A stretch of DNA of 64,000 nt from Pseudomonadota bacterium (GTDB lineage Bacteria > Bdellovibrionota > Bacteriovoracia > Bacteriovoracales > Bacteriovoracaceae): NCBI GenBank assembly GCA_027487685.1, contig JAIYDC010000091.1:1-64000 (forward strand). The letters are read 5' to 3'. The position numbers and the translations under genes are program-made. Numbering within the stretch: the stretch's first letter is position 1; each line of letters begins with the position of its first letter. This document shows positions 1-9,354 of this stretch, piece by piece. Under the pieces are notes generated by a model. That model searched no databases. It was not told the DNA's origin and worked only from the letters and a program-made list of their open reading frames with translations.

Positions 1-89
1 CAACGATGAGTGCCGTAGGATTGATTTCTCGACCACCGAAGGGGGCAAAGCCGGAGACTAAAATGCGCATGTCTTAATCATGCCGGCCC

Positions 90-1160
90 TTAACGCGCAG
101 TCAAGGGCCCGTTAACTCCGAAGCGGGTGTTAAGCTGACCGCAGGCGGCAAGGATCTCGTCGCCTTTAGTCTTTCTGATGACAGTGGGAATACGGTGGTG
201 ATCCAAATGGCGCTTAAATCGTTCGACCTTTTCGGCGTCAGGTCGCTGGTAGCTCGTCCCTGGAAAAGGATTAAATGGAATGAGACTTATGAAAGCGTTG
301 CGTCCGGCCAGGTAGAGACCCGTAGCCTCCGCATCTTCTTCAGAATCGTTGAAGTCCTTTATCAGCAGGACCTCATAGGTCACGAAACGGGCACGACCCT
401 CCGGGATCGCCTCTGCAAAGGCCACCACCTCGTCGATGGGGTAGCGCTGATTTAAGGGAATCAGTTGGTCCCGTTTTTCCTTCATGGGAGAGTGGAGCGA
501 GACAGCGATGTTAACTTTCGGCATCTCCTCTTTCCAGCGCCGAAGTCCCGGAAGATAACCGGCGGTCGAAATCGTAATCTTATGGGGCGCCAGACCTAGA
601 CCGCGACGCTCCAAGAGAATCTCCGTTGCGGTTTTCACGGCATCGAAGTTGTGCAGGGGCTCCCCCTGGCCCATAAAGACCACGTTCAAGATCTTATCGT
701 CCTCGGGACGCGCCTGAGTGAGCCAGGAGGAGGCACCGATGAACTGGCCGATGATTTCTTCAACAGCGAGATGGCGCGTGAGGCCTTGAGTGCCGGTGTG
801 GCAAAAACTGCACTTCATAGCGCAGCCGACCTGGGAAGAAAGGCATAGCGTATATTTGTTATTAAACGGGATAAGAACCGACTCCACTGTTAACTCGTCC
901 CTAAGCCGGAAGAGGAACTTCACTGTCCGGTCTGCTGATTCCTGGACCGTCTGGATGACCGGGAGCTGGAAGTCGAAGTATTCTTTGACAAAATTTCGAC
1001 TGACTATGGCCAGGTCCGCAACACAGGGGTCCGTGCGCTTTTTCTTATGGTGCCAATTATAGAGCAGAGCTGGACCGGACTCGGGGAGCCTATGTTGATG
1101 GAAGAGCTCGCCAAGGGCCTTTAGGGTATAGCTGTAAAAGGAGACATTCCGGTCAGTCAT
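90..1160 (-). CDS. rlmN: 23S rRNA (adenine-C2)-methyltransferase RlmN (radical SAM)
   Basis: CAMKCSFCHTGTQGLTRHL radical-SAM CxxxCxxC motif, VFMGQGEPLHNFD, KITISTAG; RlmN family layout. Confidence 0.95.
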   Translation of the reverse strand: MTDRNVSFYSYTLKALGELFHQHRLPESGPALLYNWHHKKKRTDPCVADLAIVSRNFVKEYFDFQLPVIQTVQESADRTVKFLFRLRDELTVESVLIPFNNKYTLCLSSQVGCAMKCSFCHTGTQGLTRHLAVEEIIGQFIGASSWLTQARPEDDKILNVVFMGQGEPLHNFDAVKTATEILLERRGLGLAPHKITISTAGYLPGLRRWKEEMPKVNIAVSLHSPMKEKRDQLIPLNQRYPIDEVVAFAEAIPEGRARFVTYEVLLIKDFNDSEEDAEATGLYLAGRNAFISLIPFNPFPGTSYQRPDAEKVERFKRHLDHHRIPTVIRKTKGDEILAACGQLNTRFGVNGPLTAR

Positions 1161-1221
1161 AGCGGTGGGATTTGTACCACATTACCTTGAAATCTCAAAG
1201 CTCGGGTCATAGAATCATCAG

Positions 1222-1647
1222 ATGACCGATAAAAAATGGCCCCTCCTCTTTTGCGCCTGGCTCGTCGCCTGCGCCTCGACTTTGGGGAGCCTCTTCTTTA
1301 GTAATGTCATGAACCTTCCACCCTGTAGCCTTTGTTGGTACCAGCGGATCTTCATGTATCCTCTCGTTGCGGTGTTTTTTATGGGGCTCTTCCCTTTCAC
1401 TGCGTCGGTGCTAAGGTTCTCGTTTCCTCTCGTCATCGCAGGCCAGCTCACGGCCGCCTACCATAATCTTCTCTACTATAAGATTTTGCCGGAAAGTGCG
1501 GCCCCCTGCCAGCAGGGGATCTCATGCACCTCGGTTCAGATCGAATGGTTCGGCTTCGTGACGATTCCGTTCCTCTCCTTCACCGGTTTTTCATTGATTC
1601 TGCTTCTCCTGGTCATTTTAAAAAAGGAAGTTTCTCGTGAAAGCTAA
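1222..1647 (+). CDS. dsbB: Disulfide bond formation protein DsbB-like
   Basis: Multi-TM protein with CSLCWYQR motif and a second Cys pair (CQQGISC). Confidence 0.88.
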   Translation: MTDKKWPLLFCAWLVACASTLGSLFFSNVMNLPPCSLCWYQRIFMYPLVAVFFMGLFPFTASVLRFSFPLVIAGQLTAAYHNLLYYKILPESAAPCQQGISCTSVQIEWFGFVTIPFLSFTGFSLILLLLVILKKEVSRES

Positions 1648-2302
1648 GCTCATGATCATCGGCATTGCCCTCATGTCACTTGCTACCGTTTATTTGGTCG
1701 CGACAAAGTTGTACCGAAGTGAACAATCGCAAAAACTCGCAGTGATGGCGACCGAGGATTTAGCGCGGTTTGTTCCTGAGCACGCGCCGAGACTCGGTAC
1801 GGCCAACCCAAAAGTCTATTTGGTTGAGTTCCTTGATCCAGAGTGTGAGAGCTGCCGCGAGTTTTATCCGTTTGTTAAGTCCCTTCTGAAAGATTACGAC
1901 GGAAAACTCCAGCTGGTGGTCCGTTTTGCCCCCTTTCATCCGAACTCGCGCCTAGCGATCAGGATCCTGGAGGCGGCAAGAAAGCAGGACAAATTTTGGG
2001 AGACCCTCGAGGTGTTGTTCAAGCATCAGCCAGAATGGGGAAGCCATCATGCTCCACGACCGGATCTCCTGTGGTCGTTTTTACCCGAGGCCGGAGTTGA
2101 CGTGGAGAGAGTCAAGGCCGATATTCTGGACTCGGACATTGAGCGCAACCTCGAGCGTGACGTGGCCGACCTGAATGCCCTGGGAGTAAGAGGCACACCC
2201 TCATTCTTCGTCAATGGCAAACCACTTGAAGTCTTCGGCCAGGAATCACTCCGCCAATTGATTGAGCGTGAGCTCAAGGCCGTGGAAACCGCCACGCCAT
2301 AA
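1637..2302 (+). CDS. DsbA-family thioredoxin-like oxidoreductase, N-terminal TM/signal
   Basis: FLDPECESCREFYPFVK CxxC and GVRGTPSFFVNG cis-Pro loop; overlaps the dsbB-like gene. Confidence 0.88.
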   Translation: MKAKLMIIGIALMSLATVYLVATKLYRSEQSQKLAVMATEDLARFVPEHAPRLGTANPKVYLVEFLDPECESCREFYPFVKSLLKDYDGKLQLVVRFAPFHPNSRLAIRILEAARKQDKFWETLEVLFKHQPEWGSHHAPRPDLLWSFLPEAGVDVERVKADILDSDIERNLERDVADLNALGVRGTPSFFVNGKPLEVFGQESLRQLIERELKAVETATP

Positions 2303-3128
2303 TCCGGCCCTTCTTCTGGCCATGCGCTAGGGGGAGGATCCGAACTTCTGCTTCGAGAAGGGCGAGCCTCTTCTCAAAGACGGAGAGGTTCCGCTCTTTT
2401 GAGACCAGTGTGGAGAACCAGCGCACTTGTGCCGCAAAAATGCGGGACTCAGTGATGAGTTTTAGGACGAACGCTCTCTCTCCTCCAGGATACCAGAGCT
2501 CATTTGAACGCCCACCAAAGTTGCGTGTCGCCGCCAGCTCTTGCCGGCCCAGGTTCTTCCATTTCCGGAGAGTCCCGGCCTGTGCGTCCTCTTCGTTGGC
2601 GTGAAAGGGTGGATTACAGATCGTGAGGTCAAAGGCCTCGGCGGGGTGGAGGACATGGGTCAAGGTCTTGGTCTTGTCTCGCTGGTGGCGGAGAGTGATG
2701 GCGTTCGAGAGAGTGTTTTTATCGATGATCAGCTGAGCACATTTAAGTGCTCTCTTACTTACATCACTGCCGACGACGCGCCAGCCATATTCTTTGTGAC
2801 CTAAAAGGGGGTAGATGCAATTGGCCCCGACACCCACATCGAAGACCCTCAGGTTCCGTGGTTCCTGGAAGAGGTCTGCAACGGTATGGATATAGTCAGC
2901 TCGACCGGGCACCGGTGGACAGAGAAATTCTTCTGGAAGCTCCCAAAAACGAATCCCGTAGCAAGTTAAAAGCAGGGCCCGATTCAAGGCACGAACGGCC
3001 TCCGGCCGGTAATAATCGATGGTCTCGGTTCCAACCTCGTTCATGACAACGAAGCCTGCGAGATCTGGAACAGCGGCGACCAGGGCCTTAAAATCGTAGG
3101 GGTCACGGTGGCGGTTTTTCAGGTGCAT
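2274..3128 (-). CDS. rlmF: 23S rRNA (adenine1618-N6)-methyltransferase RlmF
   Basis: MHLKNRHRDPYDF start, ICNPPFHANEEDA NPPF motif, full RlmF-like architecture. Confidence 0.92.
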   Translation of the reverse strand: MHLKNRHRDPYDFKALVAAVPDLAGFVVMNEVGTETIDYYRPEAVRALNRALLLTCYGIRFWELPEEFLCPPVPGRADYIHTVADLFQEPRNLRVFDVGVGANCIYPLLGHKEYGWRVVGSDVSKRALKCAQLIIDKNTLSNAITLRHQRDKTKTLTHVLHPAEAFDLTICNPPFHANEEDAQAGTLRKWKNLGRQELAATRNFGGRSNELWYPGGERAFVLKLITESRIFAAQVRWFSTLVSKERNLSVFEKRLALLEAEVRILPLAHGQKKGRIMAWRFPRP

Positions 3129-3178
3129 AATAGTGGGAAGAGTAGACCTTCTCCTCTCCCTTTGGCTATAGTTGCCTT

Positions 3179-3538
3179 ATGAGAAACATCGACCTTGTAA
3201 AACTTCACCAGGAGATCGAGGCCTTCGTGGCCGAACGCGACTGGGATCAGTTCCATTCTGTGAAAAATCTGAGTATGGCCCTCACGGTTGAGGCTTCAGA
3301 GCTCCAGGAAATCTTCCAGTGGATGGGCGAGGCGGAGTCGAATCAGGTCCAAGGTGACGAGAAGCTGCGCGGGCGGGTTTCTGATGAACTCGCCGATGTT
3401 TTTGTCTACCTCCTCCGGATCGCTGGAAAGACGGGGATTGACCTCGAGGCTGCGGTTCGAAGCAAGATGCAGCAGAACGCGAAGAAATATCCGGTAGATC
3501 TTTCGCGGGGCAACTCGCGCAAGTACGACCAGCTCTAG
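3179..3538 (+). CDS. MazG-like nucleotide pyrophosphohydrolase
   Basis: ALTVEASELQEIFQW ... DELADVFVYLLRIA (EExxE ... ExxD pattern of all-alpha NTP-PPase). Confidence 0.85.
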   Translation: MRNIDLVKLHQEIEAFVAERDWDQFHSVKNLSMALTVEASELQEIFQWMGEAESNQVQGDEKLRGRVSDELADVFVYLLRIAGKTGIDLEAAVRSKMQQNAKKYPVDLSRGNSRKYDQL

Positions 3539-3676
3539 GCCAAAAATCGAGGCATTTTCACCTATTCTTTGGTTTTTTCTGCTACATCTGGCAGGGAAGC
3601 TTCCTTCTTATAATGGCTTACAAGATTGACCTTTTCTCCTCTAGAATGTGGCCTACCTGAACCTACAGGATGAAAT

Positions 3677-4636
3677 ATGGTTATAGAGACAGAGGTAGGA
3701 CGTCTTGTAAAAATGGATGTCGTTCATCTCTTAAAGTTTAGAGACAACTTTATTGGGGTCGAGGTGCACGTTCACGTTTCAGGCAAATACCTCAAGCTCA
3801 ATTACGCTAACGATGTGTTTGTACAGATTCTTAAAAAGCTTCAAGATAAAGGAGTGAATGAGGTCTTCATCAACGAGGATGACTGCAAACGAATTATCGA
3901 GGAGGTCAAACAGTCCCTCTCGGATCAATCGTTAAATGACACTAAGATGGAAAAGGCCAGGAGAGTTGAGGTGGTAAGCGCGGCCTTCGAGACTGTGAAG
4001 GGTGTCATAAACCAACTTGGCGTTGAGCCAGAAACTGTGCAACTTCTAAAAACCATCAATACTCGGGCGATGGCACTTCTTCAGGACTCTCCGTCGCTGC
4101 TAGCTTTCATCAAAGAGTTTAAGAAAAACTGTTCTGAGGAATTTCTCCTCTGCATCCTTACTAACTACGTGATGTCTTTGATAATTGATAAGTTCCCCTG
4201 GAAATCCGCTCAGGTCAAAGAAAAGGGGGCCCTCGCTTCGCTCATGTGCGACATGACACTTAAAGCGGATGACTTCGCTCAGTTAAGAGCATGGAATCGA
4301 AATGGCGGTGAGCTTGCGGAACGCCTCAAAAGGCACCCCGTGGATATCGCGGAGAAGCTCAAAAAAGACAAACTTCTCATCCCGATTGAGACGATTACGA
4401 TCATCGAACAGCATCATGAACTCCCAGATGGCTCAGGATTTCCTTACGGTATCTCGGCCAATCGCTTTAATCAATTGTCAGCGATCTTTATCGTCAGTCA
4501 GCAGTTCACTGAACGGCTTCATGATTCTCGCTACGACTATGACAAGCGTGTGGAAATTATAACTGAGATCCGTAGGCGGTATTCATCGAAGGTGTTTGAT
4601 AAGGCCGTTGATGCTTTGGCACTTGTTCTTGCTTAG
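3677..4636 (+). CDS. HD-GYP-like domain protein with degenerate HD site
   Basis: C-terminal HHELPDGSGFPYG matches HHExxDGSGYP; the expected HD position reads MCDMTL. Confidence 0.7.
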   Translation: MVIETEVGRLVKMDVVHLLKFRDNFIGVEVHVHVSGKYLKLNYANDVFVQILKKLQDKGVNEVFINEDDCKRIIEEVKQSLSDQSLNDTKMEKARRVEVVSAAFETVKGVINQLGVEPETVQLLKTINTRAMALLQDSPSLLAFIKEFKKNCSEEFLLCILTNYVMSLIIDKFPWKSAQVKEKGALASLMCDMTLKADDFAQLRAWNRNGGELAERLKRHPVDIAEKLKKDKLLIPIETITIIEQHHELPDGSGFPYGISANRFNQLSAIFIVSQQFTERLHDSRYDYDKRVEIITEIRRRYSSKVFDKAVDALALVLA

Positions 4637-4700
4637 AATGAGGATCCTCTCAAACCCTGAGATGTTTTCATTGAGCATTGCTTGTCGTATTCTTTTTGTC

Positions 4701-5591
4701 ATGATGAAAATCTTTCTTGTCGTGACCATCTGTTTATTAAGCTCACTCACTTACGCCTGTAAAATTAATTGGAAGAGGCTTCCTCAGAAAGTTCCTTCTT
4801 TTGCTGAGAAGGTCCGACCTCAAGGGTTAACGGTTTTTAAAAATAAACTAGTTCTTACAAATCACTTTAAAGATACTCCAACTTCAGGGCCCTCTGAGTT
4901 AGCTTTCCTTGACATAGAAAATTTCGCCGTGGAGAAAAAATTTTATTTCCCTAAAGACTTTTCCCATGTCGGAGGTTTAGCTTCTGATGAACATTACATT
5001 TACGCGTCAGATTTTGATAACCAAGACCTGTTACGAATTGATGTTGATGCGAGTTTTTCAAGTAATGCGCTTGTCTCAAAAAAGATCATGACCTTGGCTG
5101 CTGCTGGGGCCTCTGGTTTAAGTGTCTCTAAAGGCCTTCTCGCGGTTTCCTATTATATTGTTCCCCATAGGAGTCCTTACTTCAGTGATCGCCTGGTGCA
5201 GTTTTATGATTTAACTTCAGGTAAGAGAGTCTCATTTGAAGGGAAGATATTAGGCAGTAATTTTTCTCAGGGATTAACTTTTATCAACCACAAATCGAAG
5301 CTTTATTTGATCGAGGCAATAAATGTATTTTCGAGTGTCATGAGGTACTGGCTGACAGGCCTGGATGATGCTCCTGATCTGATTCGTGTTTATGCCGTCG
5401 ATATTGCTGCTAAGAAAATTACTCATCTAAAGGACGACTTGATTCCATCTCTCATGGTTGAAGACCTGGCATTTGATGGTGACAAGTATCTTTATACTAC
5501 TGATGAGCAGGACTTCCATTTTTACCGTGGGACCTTTCAAAGTGACTGTTTATTAGAGAGTGGCACAGACAAAAATGCTAAAAGCATCTAA
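4701..5591 (+). CDS. Secreted hypothetical protein, possible beta-propeller
   Basis: ORF with signal peptide MMKIFLVVTICLLSSLTYAC; start moved to ATG 4701. Confidence 0.6.
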   Translation: MMKIFLVVTICLLSSLTYACKINWKRLPQKVPSFAEKVRPQGLTVFKNKLVLTNHFKDTPTSGPSELAFLDIENFAVEKKFYFPKDFSHVGGLASDEHYIYASDFDNQDLLRIDVDASFSSNALVSKKIMTLAAAGASGLSVSKGLLAVSYYIVPHRSPYFSDRLVQFYDLTSGKRVSFEGKILGSNFSQGLTFINHKSKLYLIEAINVFSSVMRYWLTGLDDAPDLIRVYAVDIAAKKITHLKDDLIPSLMVEDLAFDGDKYLYTTDEQDFHFYRGTFQSDCLLESGTDKNAKSI

Positions 5592-5650
5592 GTATCCTTA
5601 CTCTATTTATAAGGAATCATTTATCCCTGGCTCCCTTCTTAAAGCTGATC

Positions 5651-6157
5651 TTCATCGTCTCACCCAGGGCCCTAGAACTCTCACAAGAACATCGAGTGAA
5701 ATTCCATAAGTATCACTTTTAAGAATCTTGGTGATTCGCCCTCTGGATGTTCCAGAGAGGGCGGCCAGGTCAGTTACAGTTAGTTCACTGGCCTTGGCGC
5801 TTGAGATGATTTTATTAGTGACCATCAGCCGGACTTCCCATTCGATCGCATCAATGGGGGAGAGTCCAAGTCATCCCGCAAGTTGTTTCGCATTTTTATT
5901 CACGACAACTTTGCTCTTTTTCAGAACATATCCTTTAGGCTTTTTTGCCTTGATCGATATCTTTGGACGACGTCTTCTCCCTTTACTCTCAATTCAGAGC
6001 ATCCTTTTCTTAGAGAGGGCATAGGCCTTGATTGTGGCACGCTAAGAGATTCACCTCTTTGGAGTTTAAAAAGAAGCTAGCCGAGCTTCTTTTTAATTTG
6101 GTCGGGGAAAGCTTGAACTTCCTTTAGTGTCTTTTTATTCCAGACAATTTTGTTCAT
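5651..6157 (-). pseudogene. Decayed RelE/HigB-like toxin and XRE-type antitoxin pair
   Basis: Minus strand: SD then ATG at 6157 gives MNKIVWNKKTLKEVQAFPDQIKKKLG*LLFKLQRGESLSVPQ...ELRVKGED, frameshift, ...KQLAG*LGLSPIDAIEWEVRLMVTNKIISSAKASELTVTDLAALSGTSRGRITKIL; in-frame stops and a frameshift in both partners. Confidence 0.8.
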
Positions 6158-6291
6158 AAATCTCCTCGAGGAGGAGTGTACCATATCCGGTATATTGATG
6201 CAGTTGTAAGTTATTTCATTGAGATCCTTTCTATGGCGAAGGACCTGCCAATTTACGACATACTGTTTAGAGTGAAAGGGTGAGGTCTGCC

Positions 6292-6852
6292 TTACATCAA
6301 AGGCGCGTCAGTATAACCACTCGTATTCATCACCGCTCTTAGCTGTTCGACTAAATCCGTAATGAGGACACCATTCAGATGGTCATACTCATGCTGTGCG
6401 ATGATTGCTCCGAAGCCTGAGAACTCTCCCGTCACAAACTGGCCTGAGCGGTCAAAATAGCTCATCCTGATTTTACGGTAGCGCTTGACCCGAAGTGAAC
6501 TTCCCGGGATTGAGAGGCAGCCTTCTGTGGACCAACTTTGCCCCGCCTCATTAACATACTCAACCCGGGGGTTTACGACGATGGTCAAAGGAACTCTGGC
6601 CCCACTCTTCATCACGAACAGTCGGATGGACTGGTTCACTTGGGGGGCGGCCAGGCCCACGCCGCGGGCCCTGTCCATGGTCAAAATCATATCATCGATG
6701 AGCTTCTGAAATTTCGGGTCTTCGAAACTCGCCAGCGGGACCTCACGGGCCTCTGCTCTAAGTGTCGGATGCCCAATCTTTATAATCTCCAGCTGGTCGG
6801 CAGCGGCCACAGGAAATGAGAATAGAAGGCATATCAGGAGCATGGTTTTCAT
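6292..6852 (-). CDS. def: Peptide deformylase with N-terminal signal peptide
   Basis: GVGLAAPQ, EGCLSIPG and QHEYDHLNG motifs 1-3; N-terminus MKTMLLICLLFSFPVAAADQ. Confidence 0.9.
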   Translation of the reverse strand: MKTMLLICLLFSFPVAAADQLEIIKIGHPTLRAEAREVPLASFEDPKFQKLIDDMILTMDRARGVGLAAPQVNQSIRLFVMKSGARVPLTIVVNPRVEYVNEAGQSWSTEGCLSIPGSSLRVKRYRKIRMSYFDRSGQFVTGEFSGFGAIIAQHEYDHLNGVLITDLVEQLRAVMNTSGYTDAPLM

Positions 6853-6886
6853 GGTTATGAGTAAACCAGACTCCTGAGGGAACTAC

Positions 6887-6945
6887 AACGGCTTTAAAAG
6901 ATGTAACTAATCCCTGATCGCCTTTAACTCTGTTTGTGTCCGCTC
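6887..6945 (-). pseudogene. Duplicated 3' fragment of the cytochrome c gene at 7932-8489
   Basis: 6908-6939 matches 7957-7988 at 31/32 positions; reads TQTELKAIRD*LHLLKP versus TQTELKAIRDYLRLLKP. Confidence 0.75.
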
Positions 6946-6960
6946 TTTGTTGTCTGCAGA

Positions 6961-7545
6961 TCAAATCCGCTGCGGGCCTCTTGCCTGTCCTTCTTGAGAC
7001 TCCCCAGGGACATGCTGTTCTTGCGCTGGTAAAGCTCCCCTCCTCCGGAGATAGTCTCTCATAAGAGATTCCATCGTCCTAATACTTGGAGCGCTGTAGG
7101 CGGTATTTAACCCTCCTGTGTCGAAGACGCACCGGAGTTGGAGTTGTGTTCCAGCTCTTGTTTCTAGAATCAGCCCATGAAGTGAATCTTGTTGGTCAGT
7201 TCTGCCGTCGTAGGTGGTGTTAGAGCTGACGACTCTGAGAGTATCTCCTCTTTCGATGACGTAGCTAGAGGCAGATGGAGTGGGGCTCTTGGGGAGTGTC
7301 AATCTACACGATCTTGCAGGGTGCATATATACTGGGTCTAGGAAATCAAATCGATCTGTTAGAACTATGTCGCGTCTCACCCTATATTGGGTATTGATCG
7401 GCAACATAAAGTACAACGACTCGGTAGAGAATGTTTGGGACGCCGGTCCACGTTCTTTACTCTGGGCCATCACACCTGAGCTGTTGGTTAGGAGTGTAAA
7501 CATAAGGCCAAGGGCGGCCACTGGTCTATACTTTGAACTTGTCAT
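6961..7545 (-). CDS. Secreted hypothetical protein
   Basis: ORF 194 aa with signal peptide; SD GGAtctcctc before ATG. Confidence 0.55.
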   Translation of the reverse strand: MTSSKYRPVAALGLMFTLLTNSSGVMAQSKERGPASQTFSTESLYFMLPINTQYRVRRDIVLTDRFDFLDPVYMHPARSCRLTLPKSPTPSASSYVIERGDTLRVVSSNTTYDGRTDQQDSLHGLILETRAGTQLQLRCVFDTGGLNTAYSAPSIRTMESLMRDYLRRRGALPAQEQHVPGESQEGQARGPQRI

Positions 7546-7822
7546 GAGGAGATCCTTTTTTTTTTACGTCTTTACCAAGGTTGTTAAAGGTAATAATGCA
7601 TTTTGAATGCCAAGTTTACGAAGTCTTTCATTGACCAAGTTCCTGAATAGCTTTCTTGAAGAAGGTGTTTTTGTTTTTTTTTAGACAACAGTACACAATA
7701 CATGCAGCTGAATTGAACCGTTGACATGGCAGCGACATGAGTGGGGTAAATTCTAATCTTGGACCACGGTTTTCCTATTCTCGGTTTTTCATGTGGGAAT
7801 AGATGGATCGCAGTTAATTGAG

Positions 7823-7869
7823 AAGAGGTCCCACTTTGAGACTGAAGCACAATTCGGGACCTCTTTTTT
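7823..7869 (+). terminator. Rho-independent terminator-like hairpin
   Basis: 10-bp stem AAGAGGTCCC (7823-7832) / GGGACCTCTT (7856-7865) with T-run; large 23-nt loop. Confidence 0.55.
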
Positions 7870-7931
7870 AAGGAACTAAAGGTCTTTTTTTGCAGTTCAT
7901 CCAGAATCAGTGGTTTAGGCCCACCCGGCTT

Positions 7932-8489
7932 TTATTGCGGTTTTAGGAGCCTTAAGTAATCCCTGATCGCCTTTAACTCAGTTTGTGTTAGCCTGGGTCC
8001 CGTAGGAGGCATATTGCCGCTTTCTGCTTCAAGATAGAGATCAATCTCTTCCGGTTCCTGGTTCTTCACCATCCGCTTGAGACGTTCCTCATCGCTGAAG
8101 CCTTTGTGACAAGAGACACAGCGGTTAGCGAGGATGGTCTTACCTGAGACCACTGGTGCCGCTTGCTTAAGGTCCGAGAGGTAGGTCCGGAGCGCCTCAA
8201 GTTCCTCTGTTGTGAGTGCTGGTCCCGAAGGCGGCATAGTACCTTCTTTGGAGACTATAAAGATATTCGTCTCTTCAGGCTCCTTGTCTTTGACCATGCG
8301 CTTGAGTCTTTCCTCGTCCGAGAAGCTTTTGTGGCAAGTCACGCACTTTGCCCCCAAGACATCCTTCCCGGCCAGGGCCTGCTGTCTTGCCTGGGCCGGT
8401 TCAGAGAAGCGAAGCTTTGAGCGATCACCGCATCCACCCAGTAAAAAGAGTGCGAGAACTAGAAGACCTAACGTGCTACGTTCCACCAT
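7932..8489 (-). CDS. Di-haem c-type cytochrome lipoprotein, internally duplicated
   Basis: Two CxxCH motifs (CVTCH, CVSCH), each followed by (S/G)FSDEERLKRMVK...MPP; lipobox LLGGC. Confidence 0.85.
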   Translation of the reverse strand: MVERSTLGLLVLALFLLGGCGDRSKLRFSEPAQARQQALAGKDVLGAKCVTCHKSFSDEERLKRMVKDKEPEETNIFIVSKEGTMPPSGPALTTEELEALRTYLSDLKQAAPVVSGKTILANRCVSCHKGFSDEERLKRMVKNQEPEEIDLYLEAESGNMPPTGPRLTQTELKAIRDYLRLLKPQ

Positions 8490-9271
8490 ACATCCCCCGT
8501 TTGACCGTGTTGTTTAATGAAGCTCCAGAGCTTGGCATCGTAATAAAGATTGGAAGGAATCGCGGGCGGCTCAGGTGCCGCATCCCTAAAGGGAACCGGC
8601 GCCTCGAAGAGCTCCACCCTCGGATCGGCCATGACCGCTTTAAGGCGCTGGTCCTCTTGGGTGAGAATCCGAACGTTGACACACCTGAGCTTGACCTCTG
8701 GCGGGAGAACCGTCAGGAGGGTTCTTGCGAGTGTGCCACTACCGACAGGCATCCACATGGTACGAATCGGGCCACAGCGGTGCTCGATGTGCTTCAGGGC
8801 CTTCCGGAATTCGATGGCCAGGTAGTTGCGAAACACCGGGCAATCAAAGCCCAAAGGAATTTTAAGGGTTTTCTCATCCTGAAGCAGGAGGGTTTGCGCC
8901 TCAGCTTCCGCTAGGTCTTCAGTCATGATGAGTTTTGCGCCGTACTCCCTGGCCGTTAGGGAGAAGGGGTGGAAGGCGTATTCAGCGCACCTCTGGTCGC
9001 GCTCGCAAACGATGATGCACTCGACTTTCAGGGACTGGCATACCGAGGCAAGTGCGACCTGAGCGAAACCTGAAAAAGGGCTGGCATAAACGAAGCGCTT
9101 ATAACCTTTGCGGATCATGTCTCTAATGTAGGGGCCGGCCGCACGTTGCTTTGTTCCGCCTGGGAGGAGGTCATCACGAACCACATAAGTCTCCTTCTGT
9201 TCATATTTCAGAACACTCAGGACAGGACGGGGAGAGAGTTCTACGGGCTCTTGGAGTAAAAGCATGGGCAC
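8468..9271 (-). CDS. PLP-dependent ACC deaminase/D-cysteine desulfhydrase-like protein
   Basis: VVRDDLLPGGTKQRAAG Lys motif, fold-type II PLP layout, MPVGSGTLARTLL phosphate loop. Confidence 0.7.
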   Translation of the reverse strand: MPMLLLQEPVELSPRPVLSVLKYEQKETYVVRDDLLPGGTKQRAAGPYIRDMIRKGYKRFVYASPFSGFAQVALASVCQSLKVECIIVCERDQRCAEYAFHPFSLTAREYGAKLIMTEDLAEAEAQTLLLQDEKTLKIPLGFDCPVFRNYLAIEFRKALKHIEHRCGPIRTMWMPVGSGTLARTLLTVLPPEVKLRCVNVRILTQEDQRLKAVMADPRVELFEAPVPFRDAAPEPPAIPSNLYYDAKLWSFIKQHGQTGDVWWNVAR

Positions 9272-9354
9272 CTCGCTTACTTACTGTATAGCGCGGTGGG
9301 CGAATATATGCTAATTATGATATTGAAACAGGTGTTTATAAAAAAGGAACAGTC

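Noticed and set aside
195-1062. Plus-strand ORFs over rlmN
   Set aside because: Antisense to a well-supported gene, no SD or family features.
5728-6080. Plus-strand ORFs of 98 and 65 aa
   Set aside because: Antisense to the decayed toxin-antitoxin pair.
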